A stretch of DNA of 64,000 bases from Gremmenia infestans (Eukaryota; Ascomycota; Leotiomycetes; Helotiales; Hamatocanthoscyphaceae): NCBI GenBank assembly GCA_032629725.1, contig JAFEVB010000026.1, forward strand, positions 744,001-808,000, in the 5' to 3' direction. The position numbers and the translations under genes are program-made. The notes below the pieces were generated by a model. It was not told where the DNA came from. It saw nothing but the letters and a program-made list of their open reading frames with translations, and ran no database searches. This document shows positions 45,995 to 57,216 of this stretch, in pieces (within the stretch, counting starts at the first letter, position 1; each line of letters begins with the position of its first letter).

Positions 45995-47756
45995 CTACCA
46001 TGAAAATGTCGTTTCTCTGTACGAAAGTGTCCCGTCCTCTTTTGCTATCGCTGATGTAAGTTGCACTGCCAGCCAACGCTCTTCTGAGTTGATGTACAGA
46101 TATGTCACCACATATCGAGCCGACTCCGGTATCGTTTCCGATTCCTCAAGAATCCCTTCTCCTTCTATACTCGATAACCAAGCACAGAGCCGAGCCACTG
46201 TAATGGTATCGAAACACAGCCCTTCCCGACGGGCTTTCGACCACAACAGTGCAATCGATTGCCGCCGTATCCGTTTATTGCGGCATTTTATCGCCGTGAT
46301 TGCAAGCGGAAGTATCGTCCCCATGTCGAGCGTGTACCGAGCAGTGTTCGTGGGCTCATCGGGGTTCGTCAGAAGTTGATGGGATTTCGTGATGATTTCG
46401 GCGAACAAGGCCTCAAATTCATCGTACAGCATCTCTGAATGCTGCACACTGGATGCCAGCAGAACCGTGGCCAGGTTGTAGTATATACTGAGCACGTTCG
46501 TTGCCTCGGTCAAAACCGCTCCGTTCTTCACTTCTCCTGCGTGGACTACCTGGAACGCTGACCTCCATTGGTTGAGTTTGTTAGAGTACTGAGTATGCTG
46601 GCTTATCCAAAATGTCGAGGCCAGTATATCCGGGTGTTGTTGTGCATGGCCAATAGACTTTAGGTAGAATTGCGCTATGCCTTGCATCAAGAAATCAAAC
46701 GATTCCTTCGCCTCGTGGAAAGTGCTAAAATAATCAGCAATCATGATATCCTCCCAGTCGCATTCAGGCATCGGATACGGCGGTGGCACAAAAAGCCCTT
46801 GGACGTCCAGTCGTGCAAACAGCCTGCCCAAGTCATCAACAAGTCCATCTTGGATCTCCGACAACGAATCCTGCGAAAGCCGTGAGCTTTGCCCTTTCCG
46901 TGCTGTTCTCCAATCGGCGAGTAATCTCGACCCTCCTCGCAAGTGCGTTAACGACCCGTCATAGTTTCCTTGCAGAGCTTCGAATGTCATGAACAATACA
47001 CATGATGTGAGCGATGTCCTCAAATGCCGCCGACCGTCGGAAAGAACCGTTCTAAGTGCCCCAATCGCCCGACTATACTGCCGCAAAGCATAGCTGTGAT
47101 GCTCATCCATATGTCGCACGTCAATCTGGGGAAACCCTGACAGCGACAACCGTGTTGGAAACGACGTTACCTCCAAAGATTTCGCCAGCGCCCCCAAAGC
47201 TATAGTAGCATACCGTATCGGAGCATCCGTATGGCAAAGCTGAAGAACCTTTTCAGTCCAGAACGTAGGGTCAAACTCTCCAGCAATTTCCCCCGACGTC
47301 TTATCACAGAAACGTTGAAAGTAGCGACGTTCTTCTTGGTTCCCAGGAATTGCAGAAGACGGTGCATACGGCATTACAGATACAGGACGTGGATGGATCG
47401 CCACTGGGGCGACGGGGTTTTCTGAATCAGCGTTCGCTTCAACTTGGTAGCCTCCGCATTCCCTTCCGAGATTCTGACACCTTATACATCCCGGCTTAGT
47501 TTCGTCGCATTTTACACGCCGTTGTCTACATGTGATCAGCTGTGTAGAGTCTCCAGAACATGAATCATATGAAGCTAGGATCCTGTGGTGTTGCAAAAGA
47601 AGGCACATACTTGCATGTCGAGCAACCGGTCTTGGAGCGTGGACCACTCTTCCGGAGCCCTTGACTTCGGGATGACTGCTCAGGCGAGGACTGAGTGGGG
47701 TCCGCAAATTGGTTGAAGAACTTGTAGACGTTGGGAAACGGGTGCCTCAACGACAT
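45995..47756 (-). CDS. Zn2Cys6 transcription factor, fungal_trans_2 type
   Basis: Two exons, 47611-47756 and 45995-47525, join in frame to 558 residues. The binuclear zinc cluster is rebuilt across the intron with GAL4-type spacing: Cys45-x2-Cys48-x6-Cys-x6-Cys-x2-Cys-x6-Cys (CSTCKQRRVKCDETKPGCIR and then CQNLGREC). The body (FCDKTSGEIAGEFDPTFWTE, then APIRYATIALGALAKSLE, ALRQYSRAIGALR, SCVLFMTFEALQGNYDGSL) is typical of the fungal_trans_2 group. It probably acts in the nucleus; targets cannot be predicted. The N-terminal 44 residues are Ser/Gln-rich. An open frame over the same interval on the plus strand is a shadow. Confidence 0.92.
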
Positions 47757-50700
47757 TGTTCCTCTTGTCGTCGAGCAAAGTCGAGCGAGTATACGGTTGC
47801 CACATGAAAGTCATCCAGCCTGGTACGGAGCGTGTACCACCACAATACAACAGTCGCTTCGGATTTGTGTAGGTCGGACCTTTTGCGTCTCGTTCAATCG
47901 AGGGATCCTGCTATTCAAAAGGCATATAGCATATCCAAATTGCCCGCAACTGTCTCTTCAAGATGCGAATGCTCTGCCGTGCGCCGCCGAATAGCGTCTA
48001 TGTTGGCTGGTGCCCATGACAATGGACAGACCACGGAAGAGAACGGACCTGGCACACTGAATCTGCGCACCATTTGCTTTATGGCTCACCTATGTGAGTG
48101 TAATGGCTGGTGTGCAAGGGCCAATAATCTGGCTAATAGCTGATCCGCAGTAGTATGTTAATGTAAAAGGTTACCAGTAATCAGACTCAATACATGATGT
48201 GACGCTCCCGCAACATACCTGGCTAGTGGAAGGGCATTTGGCAGGGCTTGACAGGTCTTGACAGGTCTTGACTGGGCATGGGGAGGGCATCTAGACGGGT
48301 TCAGTGGAGTGGTTCCCCTCAGATTTCCCTCGATCCTAGCAGCTTCCCCTCGCCTCCCATCCCCTCCCCCATAATGATAGTCGTTACCAAAGTTGAAGAA
48401 AAATCCAGGGATGTATTTCGGTCGCGGGCCACTGAGCGCACGGCCCTTAATTAAAAAAGAGTCAAAAAGGGATTAAAGTGCACCAGGGGTTGGCTCACGT
48501 GCACCAGGACCACTTTGGCATGGGGGGAGGATTGGACTCGGGGAGCGGGCTGGAAAGAAAGTTCAGTGTTCACCTGAGCAAATGCTTCCTAGCCGCTGCC
48601 ACAGGTTAACGAGGGATCTTCGTCCTCTTCCCAGATGGCTTCTATTCCTCCGTCCACCAGATCTAGGGTTCGGAGTACATTACATTACTACACTCGCCAG
48701 CTCGGTACGGTATACTACTTACTGTACTACGGGGGGAGGTACATCACATCAATCATTTTCATCAGATCAGCTAACCAGGTCAGGGCAGCAGCCACTCACT
48801 TACTTTATGAAAGTGAGTGCACAGATTGCTTTCTTTGCTTCTTTTCGTATACGGGAGTACTTGGTACTGTAGTGGATGATCGCACCGCAGGGCACGCCAG
48901 GACTTTGCGAGGTGGTGGTATTCAAGCAGGCGAACTCCAATGGTAACATAAGGTAAGCTTTATTGTTATTCCATACTCTACCTACTACTCTACTGTACAA
49001 TTCCCAGCCACCGTGCCCCTCTCCCACTCCCTCTGCTGCCATAATTGTGGCTTGACCACCCGGTGGTCTAAACATCCCACGAACTCCTCCTCCTCCTTCT
49101 CCTTTCAACGACCCGTGCGGGGCAGGGAGCTAGCTACCTTAGCTCTACTTACTCACTACCATATGCCTCCTATGATTGGCTGACCACCTCTCTTCTGCGT
49201 GACTAGCGCTTAGAAGCCCCACTTTTCTTCGGAGTACTCTACCGAAGTCCCGGAGCATCAAGCTCCTCGAATCGCATCTGAGTTACCCCTGTCCTGTTGA
49301 ACACTGCTGGCTGGCTGGTTCAAAGTGAGCAAGCAAAAGAACAAACACACGCACAACACATCTGATCTGACGACTTGTCGCTTCTGTCAGGAGTAATGCA
49401 CTGCACCAACAGAGGGGTAGTTTTCGAAGAAACCGGTAATAGATAGCCTGTTGGTCTTGACTCTTTAGTGGCTGACTGGTAATTTGTAAATTAATGTGGT
49501 TGCTTGGCTTAAGTATCAGGTTTGGTTTGGGGAAGTGTGGGTGGCAATGGGAAATGCGGTGAGGCAAATAAAAGAAAGAAAGGGATGTTGCTACAGTACA
49601 TACATACATGTCTATGCCACAATTATTGGAGTTGGGGATCTTCCCGTTGGGAGACTCTTCCCCGCAGTCCCTACAGTACGGAACACCACACCTAAACCTA
49701 AACCGGCTGGCATAAAGATGTACCTACCTACAGTACCTATATCTACTAGTAACTGGACTGGGTCTCGAGGCGTGTTGTTCAAGTAAAGTTGCAAGGGCTC
49801 AGGGAACATGTCCTGGTGAGCCTCCCGTTCTCTGATACTCGTACGGACTTCATCTCTTCTTCCAACTCTACAGACACCTGCCGTCCATCTACAATCTGCC
49901 AGAATCTGGGGGCCATATATACACAGTAGCATGCGCGTCGTAATGCCGGCAAAGGGCCTCTCAGCTTTCACAGTATTCGTTCCTGCGTCCCCAGATGCCT
50001 CTGCTTCTGCTTCTACTTCTGCTTCTTGCCCCTTTCATGGACCCACGTCAGCCTTATCCGAACATTCGGTCTCGGTCTCTGTCGTTGATGGGTCCGTCCA
50101 CCCACTATATCTTTAAACTGCATCGCCGAGTGAGATATGTCAAATTTGAATCTCGCAAGAGGAGGGAGTTCATCATGTCAGGGGTAGAGCGCGTCTAGAC
50201 ATTCCATCCATTGATATCACCGTTTAGAGGTAATTCCCAGTAGAAACTTTCCGTGAGAACAGTGAGCTATTCCTATTCGTACACCAGAAGAGATACAAGT
50301 ACCTCTTCACCGTCTTTGGAATGCAATAATATTGTTGGCGAAGATACTCCGTACTGGTTCTGAGTACAGGGTGCCAAGCATAGTACCATATGCGGGTTTC
50401 AGATTTAGAGTTAAGTACAGGGTATTGGTCAAATTCATTAAACTTTGCATGCATGTCAGAGATGCGATGCTTCCTTATTCCCGCTAGATATAAAGTACCG
50501 TATACTCTAGGCCTATTATATCACTTTCCCCGCAAGAAGTCTCGCAGAATGATGCGATTTTCAGAGTGATGCGATTTTCAAAGCTCATAAGAGCATGTTT
50601 CTTCACGCAGCATTATATTATAATACCCCGTACAGTACATGAAACTCCAACATCTCGGACATTATCAGAGAATCTATTGGCTTGTGAAAAGCAATGCCAT

Positions 50701-51603
50701 TTGTAATATAAATAAGGTTTCCCAAAACTGGATTCGGTACCCAGTACGTCTTTCAAGGGGATTATCTTCTGGGATTCGCGTACTGTACTGTATATACATA
50801 CCATGCTCGAGCTCGCTACCCTTCGATCTAGAATGGCACGTCCACATCCCGCCTCCGATCCTGGGAAGTACTCTCTCTACCTACAGTACAATGTTTCGCT
50901 TGGGACCACCTTTCCGCATAATGTTTACCACATGGCGAGTACTACATGTGCAGGAATCGCATCCAGCGACCGAATACTCCCGAGTGGACTTTCAACTTAT
51001 TACCATTACCATCACCATTTTCTCACTTGTTATTAACCATGTGTGCGAAATTGGTTCATGACTTTTAGTATTTACCATTTGCAGGAAACCCAACGCTTTG
51101 CGGCCAGGTGAAAAGAAATCTAGCGCCGTCCTAGGCCTCCCTTTACAGTAGTATATACAGGCTTTACATCAGCATTAGTGTCATATTTAAAAATGCTCAT
51201 GTCTTTTTCTGATTATTGATTTCGTTTCAAGGCATCTCACTTGATCCTTACAACCCTTTACGCTCCTTTTCTGCTTTCCTGTTGAGCCGTATATGCAAGT
51301 AAGGTTACGCCGTGTTGTTCATTCAGCATTTTACCAACCTTCGCATCACGAGGAGCCTATCGCTATTTTCAATTGCTGCCTGCTTTCTTCGTTATCAGCA
51401 CAAATCTGTAGATTAATCACAAGATGCAAGATACTAGGCTGACGTAGGGAACAAAACAATCTCGATTCCTGTTTATTACATATGCCCTTGCGTTCTTTTC
51501 AAGCCATCTATCTATCTTTACCATCTCTTGTGCTGGTGGTGTTCGTCTTCGCACGACTTGCTTTTACACCTTGTGTAAGCGACCTTTCCTCCCTTCCTCT
51601 GTA
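47757..51603. other. Gene-free 3.8 kb
   Basis: Promoter of the Zn2Cys6 gene, then repeat-like sequence: TTGACAGGTC repeated near 48248-48270, TACTGTAC words, a CTTCTGCTTCTACTTCTGCTTC run near 50005-50030, and an exact TACTCCGTA at 50345. No frame with protein character on either strand and no RNA gene recognised. Confidence 0.5.
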
Positions 51604-51861
51604 CTAGCGCGCTGCTTGCCAACCTTCACCCCGGGCCTCTAGGTTTTCACTCTTATCTTCTGATCGCAGGGAATCTGTCTGGCATCGCTGTGCTTCATAT
51701 CCTAGACCTTTGCACCGTTTACACGGCCACGGACTGATGCAGAAAACCCTCTTGCATTTACACCACAAATACCTCTTCCCCCTCTCTCTCAGCTGTGGGA
51801 TTAATGTCGTATCAAACTCCTCGTCCTCAACTTCATCCTTATTACCGCCACTCTCGATCAT
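51604..51861 (-). CDS. Small six-cysteine protein (Pro-Cys-x-x-Cys module)
   Basis: A candidate 85-residue protein starting MIESGGNKDE. Acidic residues 1-20 are followed by a basic patch (RERGKR) and a compact Cys module: Cys34-x-Cys36-x4-Cys41-x5-Cys47-x2-Cys50-x9-Cys60 (WCKCKRVFCISPWPCKRC). The tail is charged. The frame is open upstream to 51891, and a first exon at 52020-51985 (MKRKDTAFSKDE) is conceivable, though I could not join it in phase. The Cys module shares the PCxxC core with three other proteins within 11 kb. It might bind zinc. Function unknown; gene status moderate. Confidence 0.45.
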   Translation of the reverse strand: MIESGGNKDEVEDEEFDTTLIPQLRERGKRYLWCKCKRVFCISPWPCKRCKGLGYEAQRCQTDSLRSEDKSENLEARGEGWQAAR

Positions 51862-52274
51862 CGCCGTTGTTTTCGTCTGGACTCTCCCCACTCATAAGCA
51901 TTTCGAGCATGAGCGATTCGAATCAAGACGCGGAGGACAAAGCATAAGTAGCCTCTCCCACTTTCCCTATTCTTTTCATTAATACTTCGTCCTTCGAGAA
52001 GGCTGTGTCTTTCCTTTTCATAATTTCATGCACGCTTAGATGTAGACCATGTTGGTAGGAAGAGAGCTTGATAAATGGAATCCCCAAGCGCTCGCTTGCT
52101 TTGCACACTTCAATTCTCACCACCAAACAAGCAAGCTGTAACATCTATAATATCAACGGCAAAGAGTCAAGATAAGATCCATTAAATCACTACCAACTGA
52201 GGAACTCCGCAACCTCCAATTTGTCCAACAATAGCGCAACTATCATTGTATCACCTCAAGCAACTCTCTGAAAA
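51862..52274. other. Intergenic, about 410 bases
   Basis: Lies between two same-strand small genes and may contain a missed first exon of the downstream gene. No other feature. Confidence 0.35.
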
Positions 52275-52922
52275 CTAGCTGCTGCTCCGAGCTCTTTTCC
52301 TGCCCCTTTTTCCCTCCGCCTCCCGCTGCTGCTCCCACTGCATCTGCTCCGGCTCTGGCTCCTCTTGTAAAGCACCAGCACCCACTACTCTCAGGTATTG
52401 TGCTACTAATTTGCCCTTTTCATAACCCATTGTATCACCTCTTCCCGACAAAGTCTTCCTCGCTGCCAAAGCACTGGGACTCTGACTACCGCCCGCTTTG
52501 GAGAGATCGGCGTCGTCATCAGGAGTGTCTGAACGTGGCTCTGATTTGCTGACGGGAAGTTGTGGCCATGGTTGGGTGTCTGACGAAGGGGTTGATTTTT
52601 CGTCTCCTGATGCTTCTTCGACCGGGCTCGATCCTGGTTGAGTACTTGGAGATGAATCCATCGACCTTTCACCTCTTGACACTCTTGCGCCGTCGAAAGA
52701 CTGTGAAGGGTTCGTAGATGGCGATGGAGCATCTGATCTTTCAAATGACTGCGAATGGTCTATACTCGGTGATGAATCCAGCGGTCTCTCAACCCTTGAC
52801 CCTCCCTCTCCCTCCAAAGAACGCGAAGGGTTCGTAGATGGCGACGGAGCATCCGACCTTTCAATCGTCGACAACACCTCGCTCTTCTGTGAAGACTGCG
52901 GTGATTGACCTGTGGAATCCAT
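52275..52922 (-). CDS. Disordered Ser/Pro-rich protein with a duplicated 40-residue block
   Basis: A 215-residue frame, low in hydrophobic residues and without cysteine. Residues about 20-95 contain two copies of a 40-residue unit whose core is ERSDAPSPSTNPS followed by DSSPS. The end (KRGRKRARSSS) is a strong nuclear-signal-like tail. Many SP sites suggest phosphorylation. I recognise no domain. It lies upstream of, and on the same strand as, the small six-cysteine gene, within a run of similarly disordered proteins. The length and absence of stops through the repeat favour a real gene. Confidence 0.6.
   Translation of the reverse strand: MDSTGQSPQSSQKSEVLSTIERSDAPSPSTNPSRSLEGEGGSRVERPLDSSPSIDHSQSFERSDAPSPSTNPSQSFDGARVSRGERSMDSSPSTQPGSSPVEEASGDEKSTPSSDTQPWPQLPVSKSEPRSDTPDDDADLSKAGGSQSPSALAARKTLSGRGDTMGYEKGKLVAQYLRVVGAGALQEEPEPEQMQWEQQREAEGKRGRKRARSSS
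52646..52863 (-). repeat. Coding tandem duplication, 120-bp period
   Basis: Two copies of a 120-bp unit encode the ERSDAPSPSTNPS blocks. On the plus strand GAAGGGTTCGTAGATGGCGA recurs 120 bases apart. Confidence 0.9.
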
Positions 52923-54396
52923 CCTTGATATGAGCTCAAAAGCGTCTGTCCTCCAAGAGCGTATTTGCTCTGCTTAATATACTTGCCGACCCCCATTCAT
53001 TCGATAGAAGATTCCATGCCTCACTACACCATCAGACACAAACAAGCAAGCATAAGACTTGTCTGCTCTTTGTCATTTACTACGTAAACTTGAATGTGCC
53101 ACTCGGCTTGGAACATCAAAGACAAGTGCCGTTTGTTCTGTTCAGACCGACATGTCGCAGGTGAGTAATCGTCCAAACTTCAAACTCGCTGCTGTTCGGC
53201 ACCAAACGACAATAGAACGAGGAAATTAGTCACCGTTTGTGAGAATCTGTAAACGCACATCTCTCACAGCTTGTAAAATGGTGTTTCCTCCTTCTAGCAG
53301 TCATCCGCCACGTACCCGCCTACCTTTGTCTTCTCTTTCCCCACACCAAATCCCAGTTAGCCATGACCAGTGCTCCAGTCCCAATCATCGGCGTTTTCCT
53401 ATACATATATATGCAAAGCAAAAGCAGAATTTGATGTTTCCCAGACAGTTCTCTGGCCGAAACTGCTTGCTCTTCTTGTGTGGAACTGGTGATTGGTGAC
53501 TGACTCATATTGATAGACATATTGAGTCTCTGCTGTAGTTTGTAAGATTAGCTTGTCTTCTGGCGGTCGGGAAAAGGTTCCCATGTTGGAAAGGCATGGT
53601 CTGTTTTTGCAAATGGTTCTCGTGGACGTGATGAATAACTCTTGTGAGTTACTTTTGGAGGTGTCATTGTTAGTTCGGGTAAGAGAGGTTATGCTGGACG
53701 GAACGCATAGCACCACTTGCCATATGTAAGAATGGTAGGTATGCAAAATCCGATTGTTGTCAGCCAGTCATGGGTTGGAGGAAGAAAAATGATTGAGCGG
53801 CGTTCTGCTGCAACGGAAGTCGCTTTTAGACGAAGAGTGTTGGTGGTTTCCAACCATATCAGAGGGCTCCTTGGACAAAAGCTATAGATTACGCAAAGGA
53901 CGGAGCTCACAGTACTATTCCCTCCTACTTGGCTTTCACCCTAGTATTATTCCTATGATGGAAACCGTCACAAATAAGCAGAAAAGTAGCCATCTGGAAG
54001 TGGTAAGCTTTTCCTCGTTATAAAATACATTTGATACTCGTATGTAAGTGACAGGTCTCGAAAGTAGTATCGGTGTCCTAGCAATACAAACACTATGCCT
54101 CCCGCTTCGTGCCCGGAACCTAAATGTCGAGGGTTCAGCAGCTATCGCCCAAGCCATCACGCAGTGCTCGTCCTGTCACCCATATTTTCTATGGACCTTC
54201 ACGTATTAGCCATTCTCATCCCCATTAAACCCTTAGCTACCATCCACGACCTCTTGACGCCTGCCCATAACTTCCCCAGTAGAGTCCCCAGCACTGTTCC
54301 CAGACAATTGTCCACACTTCCTCCTCTCATCCTGACCCCATTCCCATTCCCACTCCCACTCCCGGAACCAGCTTCCTCGTCCGGATCCCGCCCACC
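52923..54396. other. Intergenic, about 1.5 kb
   Basis: Promoter of the disordered-protein gene and 3' side of the next gene. Short overlapping frames only; none looks coding. Confidence 0.4.
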
Positions 54397-55182
54397 TTAA
54401 TTCCTCTCCTCCTCACCTATCCCAATCCCCATCCCCCCACCTGCTCTCCACCCTGGCGGCCGAGGTGCATATCTCTGCTCCACACAAAACCGCTTCCTCC
54501 TATCACAAGACCCACAAGGCGATGTAGCGTCCGGATTGTTTTCCAGCGAACAGAAGATATCCCAGTCTTCGCACTCCGTGCATCTGAGCCGTCTTTGCGG
54601 TACAGATCCAGGAGAGGCACGAGACAAACCCGGGCTTCCCAGCCGCGAGAGCAGCATCTCCCCATCATCAGCTGTCCTCGCCGCCTCGTCATCCCCACGA
54701 ATATCAGCCAGCCCGAAATTCCGCTTCTTGCCCAATGGCTCGTTGTTCGGATTGTCTTTTAGTTTTAGACGGCGTTTGCCGAGGCTGGCCGTGCTTCTTT
54801 GGAGTAAGGGGCGTGGGGCTGCGGTCGGATACCCAGGGATAGGCGCGTCTGGCAGGCGACGTCGTGCTAGTGGGCGCTGGGGCTTGTTTGTGGAGGCTTC
54901 GGTGGCTTTTTCTGGGTTGGAGGGGGTTTTTTCGCGGCGGCGTTGTAGGGACGTACGGGGTTTGAGGTCTGGTGATAGGGGTAAGGTTGGCGGCGTCGTA
55001 GGTTGGTCTTGTTCGGGCCTTGCCTGAGCATATAACTCCGCGTTAGGCCTCACTGATCTAGATTTCGGGGATTGTGTGGGCGTTGCTGATCCGGATCTCG
55101 TGGATCGTGATCGTGGTGGAGTAGCATCTTCCTTCTCTTGTGCTATGCTCTGTTCTGATTTTGGGAGTTTTTTTGATTCCAT
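54397..55182 (-). CDS. Disordered basic protein with a C-terminal Zn2Cys6-like module
   Basis: A 261-residue frame from the ATG at 55182 (an in-frame ATG at 55212 would add ten residues). The first 190 residues are basic, Ser/Thr/Pro-rich and disordered, with TP and SP sites and clusters such as RRREK and RRRLP. Residues about 201-233 hold Cys-x2-Cys-x6-Cys-x11-Cys-x2-Cys-x6-Cys (CTECEDWDIFC, then SPCGSCDRRKRFC), exactly the spacing of a GAL4-type binuclear zinc cluster, but at the C-terminus and with an acidic first loop. No fungal regulator body is present. The end is Gly-rich. It may bind DNA or protein; neither is shown. Confidence 0.65.
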   Translation of the reverse strand: MESKKLPKSEQSIAQEKEDATPPRSRSTRSGSATPTQSPKSRSVRPNAELYAQARPEQDQPTTPPTLPLSPDLKPRTSLQRRREKTPSNPEKATEASTNKPQRPLARRRLPDAPIPGYPTAAPRPLLQRSTASLGKRRLKLKDNPNNEPLGKKRNFGLADIRGDDEAARTADDGEMLLSRLGSPGLSRASPGSVPQRRLRCTECEDWDIFCSLENNPDATSPCGSCDRRKRFCVEQRYAPRPPGWRAGGGMGIGIGEEERN

Positions 55183-56274
55183 AGTTGCTGAGGGACAATT
55201 GTGAAGCTTCATCTTTTGGGCTGGGAGGAAAGGTTTTCATTCATACGTGTGTGGGATATTCTTTGTGTTTGCAATGCGGCGGTGAATCAAGTTGCTTCTA
55301 CATCAAACGAGAAGATTCACCAGGCAAACCGATGTATTTCATTGACCCACACTTGATAGGGTTGATTCTGTCAGAAAATTGGCTCGACACGATTGAGGTT
55401 CGGGGTGAATTTTCTGGTTCTTTGGATGAACCTCCCAAAAGGTGGATGTCGCGGCCCCTTTTTCTCGCTCAATATCTTGTTAAGCATAAGTCTATGGAAT
55501 ATAGGTCTTCAACTCAACGGCATCACTACACATAGCACAAAAGAACCTACCTTAGACCCTTCTTACTATACCTGCGGCTGTACCTCTATCTCACTTTTAT
55601 TAAAGTCCGCACTTAGCTCTTGCACTTTCCGGAGAACTTCTAGAAGGCGATCAATATAAAAGGTTTGCTTAGAGCTGTATTATTAGCAGCAAGCAAAGCC
55701 CTTTATGCCTTATTATCCTCGTTTAACCTTTAGGGCAAACACCTATGTGAGAGATTGCTCTTGTTTGTCCTTTTATAAGGAAGCTAAGTAAACAATGTCC
55801 CCTTATTCCTCACTAGACTTATATAGTTTTTGATATCACTTGTTTCAACGATGCACTAGCGTCTAAAAGTAAACATCCAGGTGAAATTAGGCTATACTAG
55901 ATCCTATGAAAGTGTTCACTTAACAGTGAGATAGTTCAATGATGCTCCTACATCCTTCACTACCCCTATTTAAACTTGGACCTAACCTCTACAGATAGGA
56001 CTTTGTATATAGCAGCCTTTAGCTTAGCACGCCTTCATACCTATAGGGAGGTCTGGGGTTATTGGCAGCAGTTTAGCTGTTTGATCCAGGCTCGCAATTA
56101 AGACGCAAAATAATATCATTCCTTCCGCACCACCACAAGACGCGAAACAGCGCTTCCAAATTGCAACCACATACACAGCTCCTTACACTCCGGTCCGCAC
56201 ACCACAACACTCGAAGAACACATTCAAATCCAACCACACACACCTCCTTTCACCTTGACTGTACCAACACAACA
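55183..56274. other. Intergenic, 1.1 kb, AT-rich in the middle
   Basis: Divergent promoter space. From about 55500 to 56110 the sequence is AT-rich and stop-ridden in every frame. One minus frame reads DRLLEVLRKVQELSADFNK near 55650-55590, which might be a mobile-element fossil, but I cannot assign it. Confidence 0.4.
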
Positions 56275-57216
56275 ATGGCATCCGCCCGCCAACCCCAATG
56301 GACGCCAAACCCTGACTCCAAAGGCAACAACATCCCACCCTGCCCCCGCTGCGCGCGCAAAGGCCCCTCCTTCACCACACGTTACCACCCCTGCAAAGGC
56401 GTTCCCTGCGGGCCATGCCGCAAACGCACACGCTTCCGAGACGGCACTGGCGGACTCAACGCGCACCAATGCCGCACGGGCACGGGTGGCACGCCGCCGC
56501 ACAAGCAGAAACCCCATAAGCCGTACCACCGCAAGGAGGAATACGTTTTTAGAGGCGTGGTGTACCAGAAGATGACGCGGGAGGAGGAGAAGGACAGGGG
56601 AATGGAGGAACATCCGGGGGTTGCGATGGGATATACTGAGGAGGAGATGGAGGATGTTTGTGAGGAGTGTGGGGGTTGGGAGTGGTGTTATTGTGGGGCT
56701 AATAAGGAGGAGGAAGAAGGAGAGGAGGAGGAGGAGGAGGAGGAGGAGGAGGTTGTTGACGATGGGCTGGGGTCTAAGCGTGAGAGTGATGGATGGAGTG
56801 GTGAACGGTCGCCTGGAGATGGTAGTGGTTGTGGAGGTGAAGGTCGTGCTCCGTTCCAAGATGATATGACTGCAGGCTATGGAACTAGGGAACAGACTAT
56901 AGCTTCAGGAAATGAATGGGGTGGGAGAGTCTCACACGGAGGGAGTGGAGGTCGTATTCCGTCTCGGGGTCAAAATATGACTAAAAGTGATGGGTGGGGT
57001 GGGAGAATCTTACGTGGAGGAGGTGGTGGAGTTAGTGTTCTATCTCAGGGTCATAATATGACTACAAGTGATGGATGGGGCAGGAGAGTGTTGCGTGGAG
57101 GTGGTGGTGGGAGTGGCAGTGGTGCTCCGTTTGCAGGACAGTATATGACATCAGGTGATGGATATCAGTACCAGTACTTTCAAGGACAAGGTTGGATTCG
57201 TCAGTACCGTTACTAA
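56275..57216 (+). CDS. Six-cysteine module protein with acidic run and Gly-rich repeats
   Basis: A 313-residue frame with the ATG at 56275 in an ACAACAATGG context. The N-terminal module has Cys at 23, 26, 40, 45, 48 and 66 (PPCPRCARKG, then HPCKGVPCGPCRKR, then HQC), sharing the PCxxC core with three nearby proteins. A second Cys/Trp patch (CEECGGWEWCYCG) lies near residue 140, followed by a run of about 17 acidic residues. The C-terminal 90 residues are Gly-rich with about three degenerate 28-residue repeats (core NMTxSDGWGxRxLRGGGGG). No catalytic domain. Likely nuclear or RNA-associated by composition only. GC content falls sharply between the N-terminal third and the rest. Confidence 0.7.
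   Translation: MASARQPQWTPNPDSKGNNIPPCPRCARKGPSFTTRYHPCKGVPCGPCRKRTRFRDGTGGLNAHQCRTGTGGTPPHKQKPHKPYHRKEEYVFRGVVYQKMTREEEKDRGMEEHPGVAMGYTEEEMEDVCEECGGWEWCYCGANKEEEEGEEEEEEEEEEVVDDGLGSKRESDGWSGERSPGDGSGCGGEGRAPFQDDMTAGYGTREQTIASGNEWGGRVSHGGSGGRIPSRGQNMTKSDGWGGRILRGGGGGVSVLSQGHNMTTSDGWGRRVLRGGGGGSGSGAPFAGQYMTSGDGYQYQYFQGQGWIRQYRY
56905..57165 (+). repeat. Coding Gly-rich repeats, about 85-bp period
   Basis: Units encoding SDGWGGRILRGGGGG-like blocks occur at about 56910, 56990 and 57070, with a last partial unit near 57150. Confidence 0.8.

Noticed and set aside
56224..56859. 211-codon minus-strand frame with Thr- and Leu-rich runs
   Set aside because: Antisense of the Cys-module and acidic-run gene; the leucine run is the complement of the GAG repeat.
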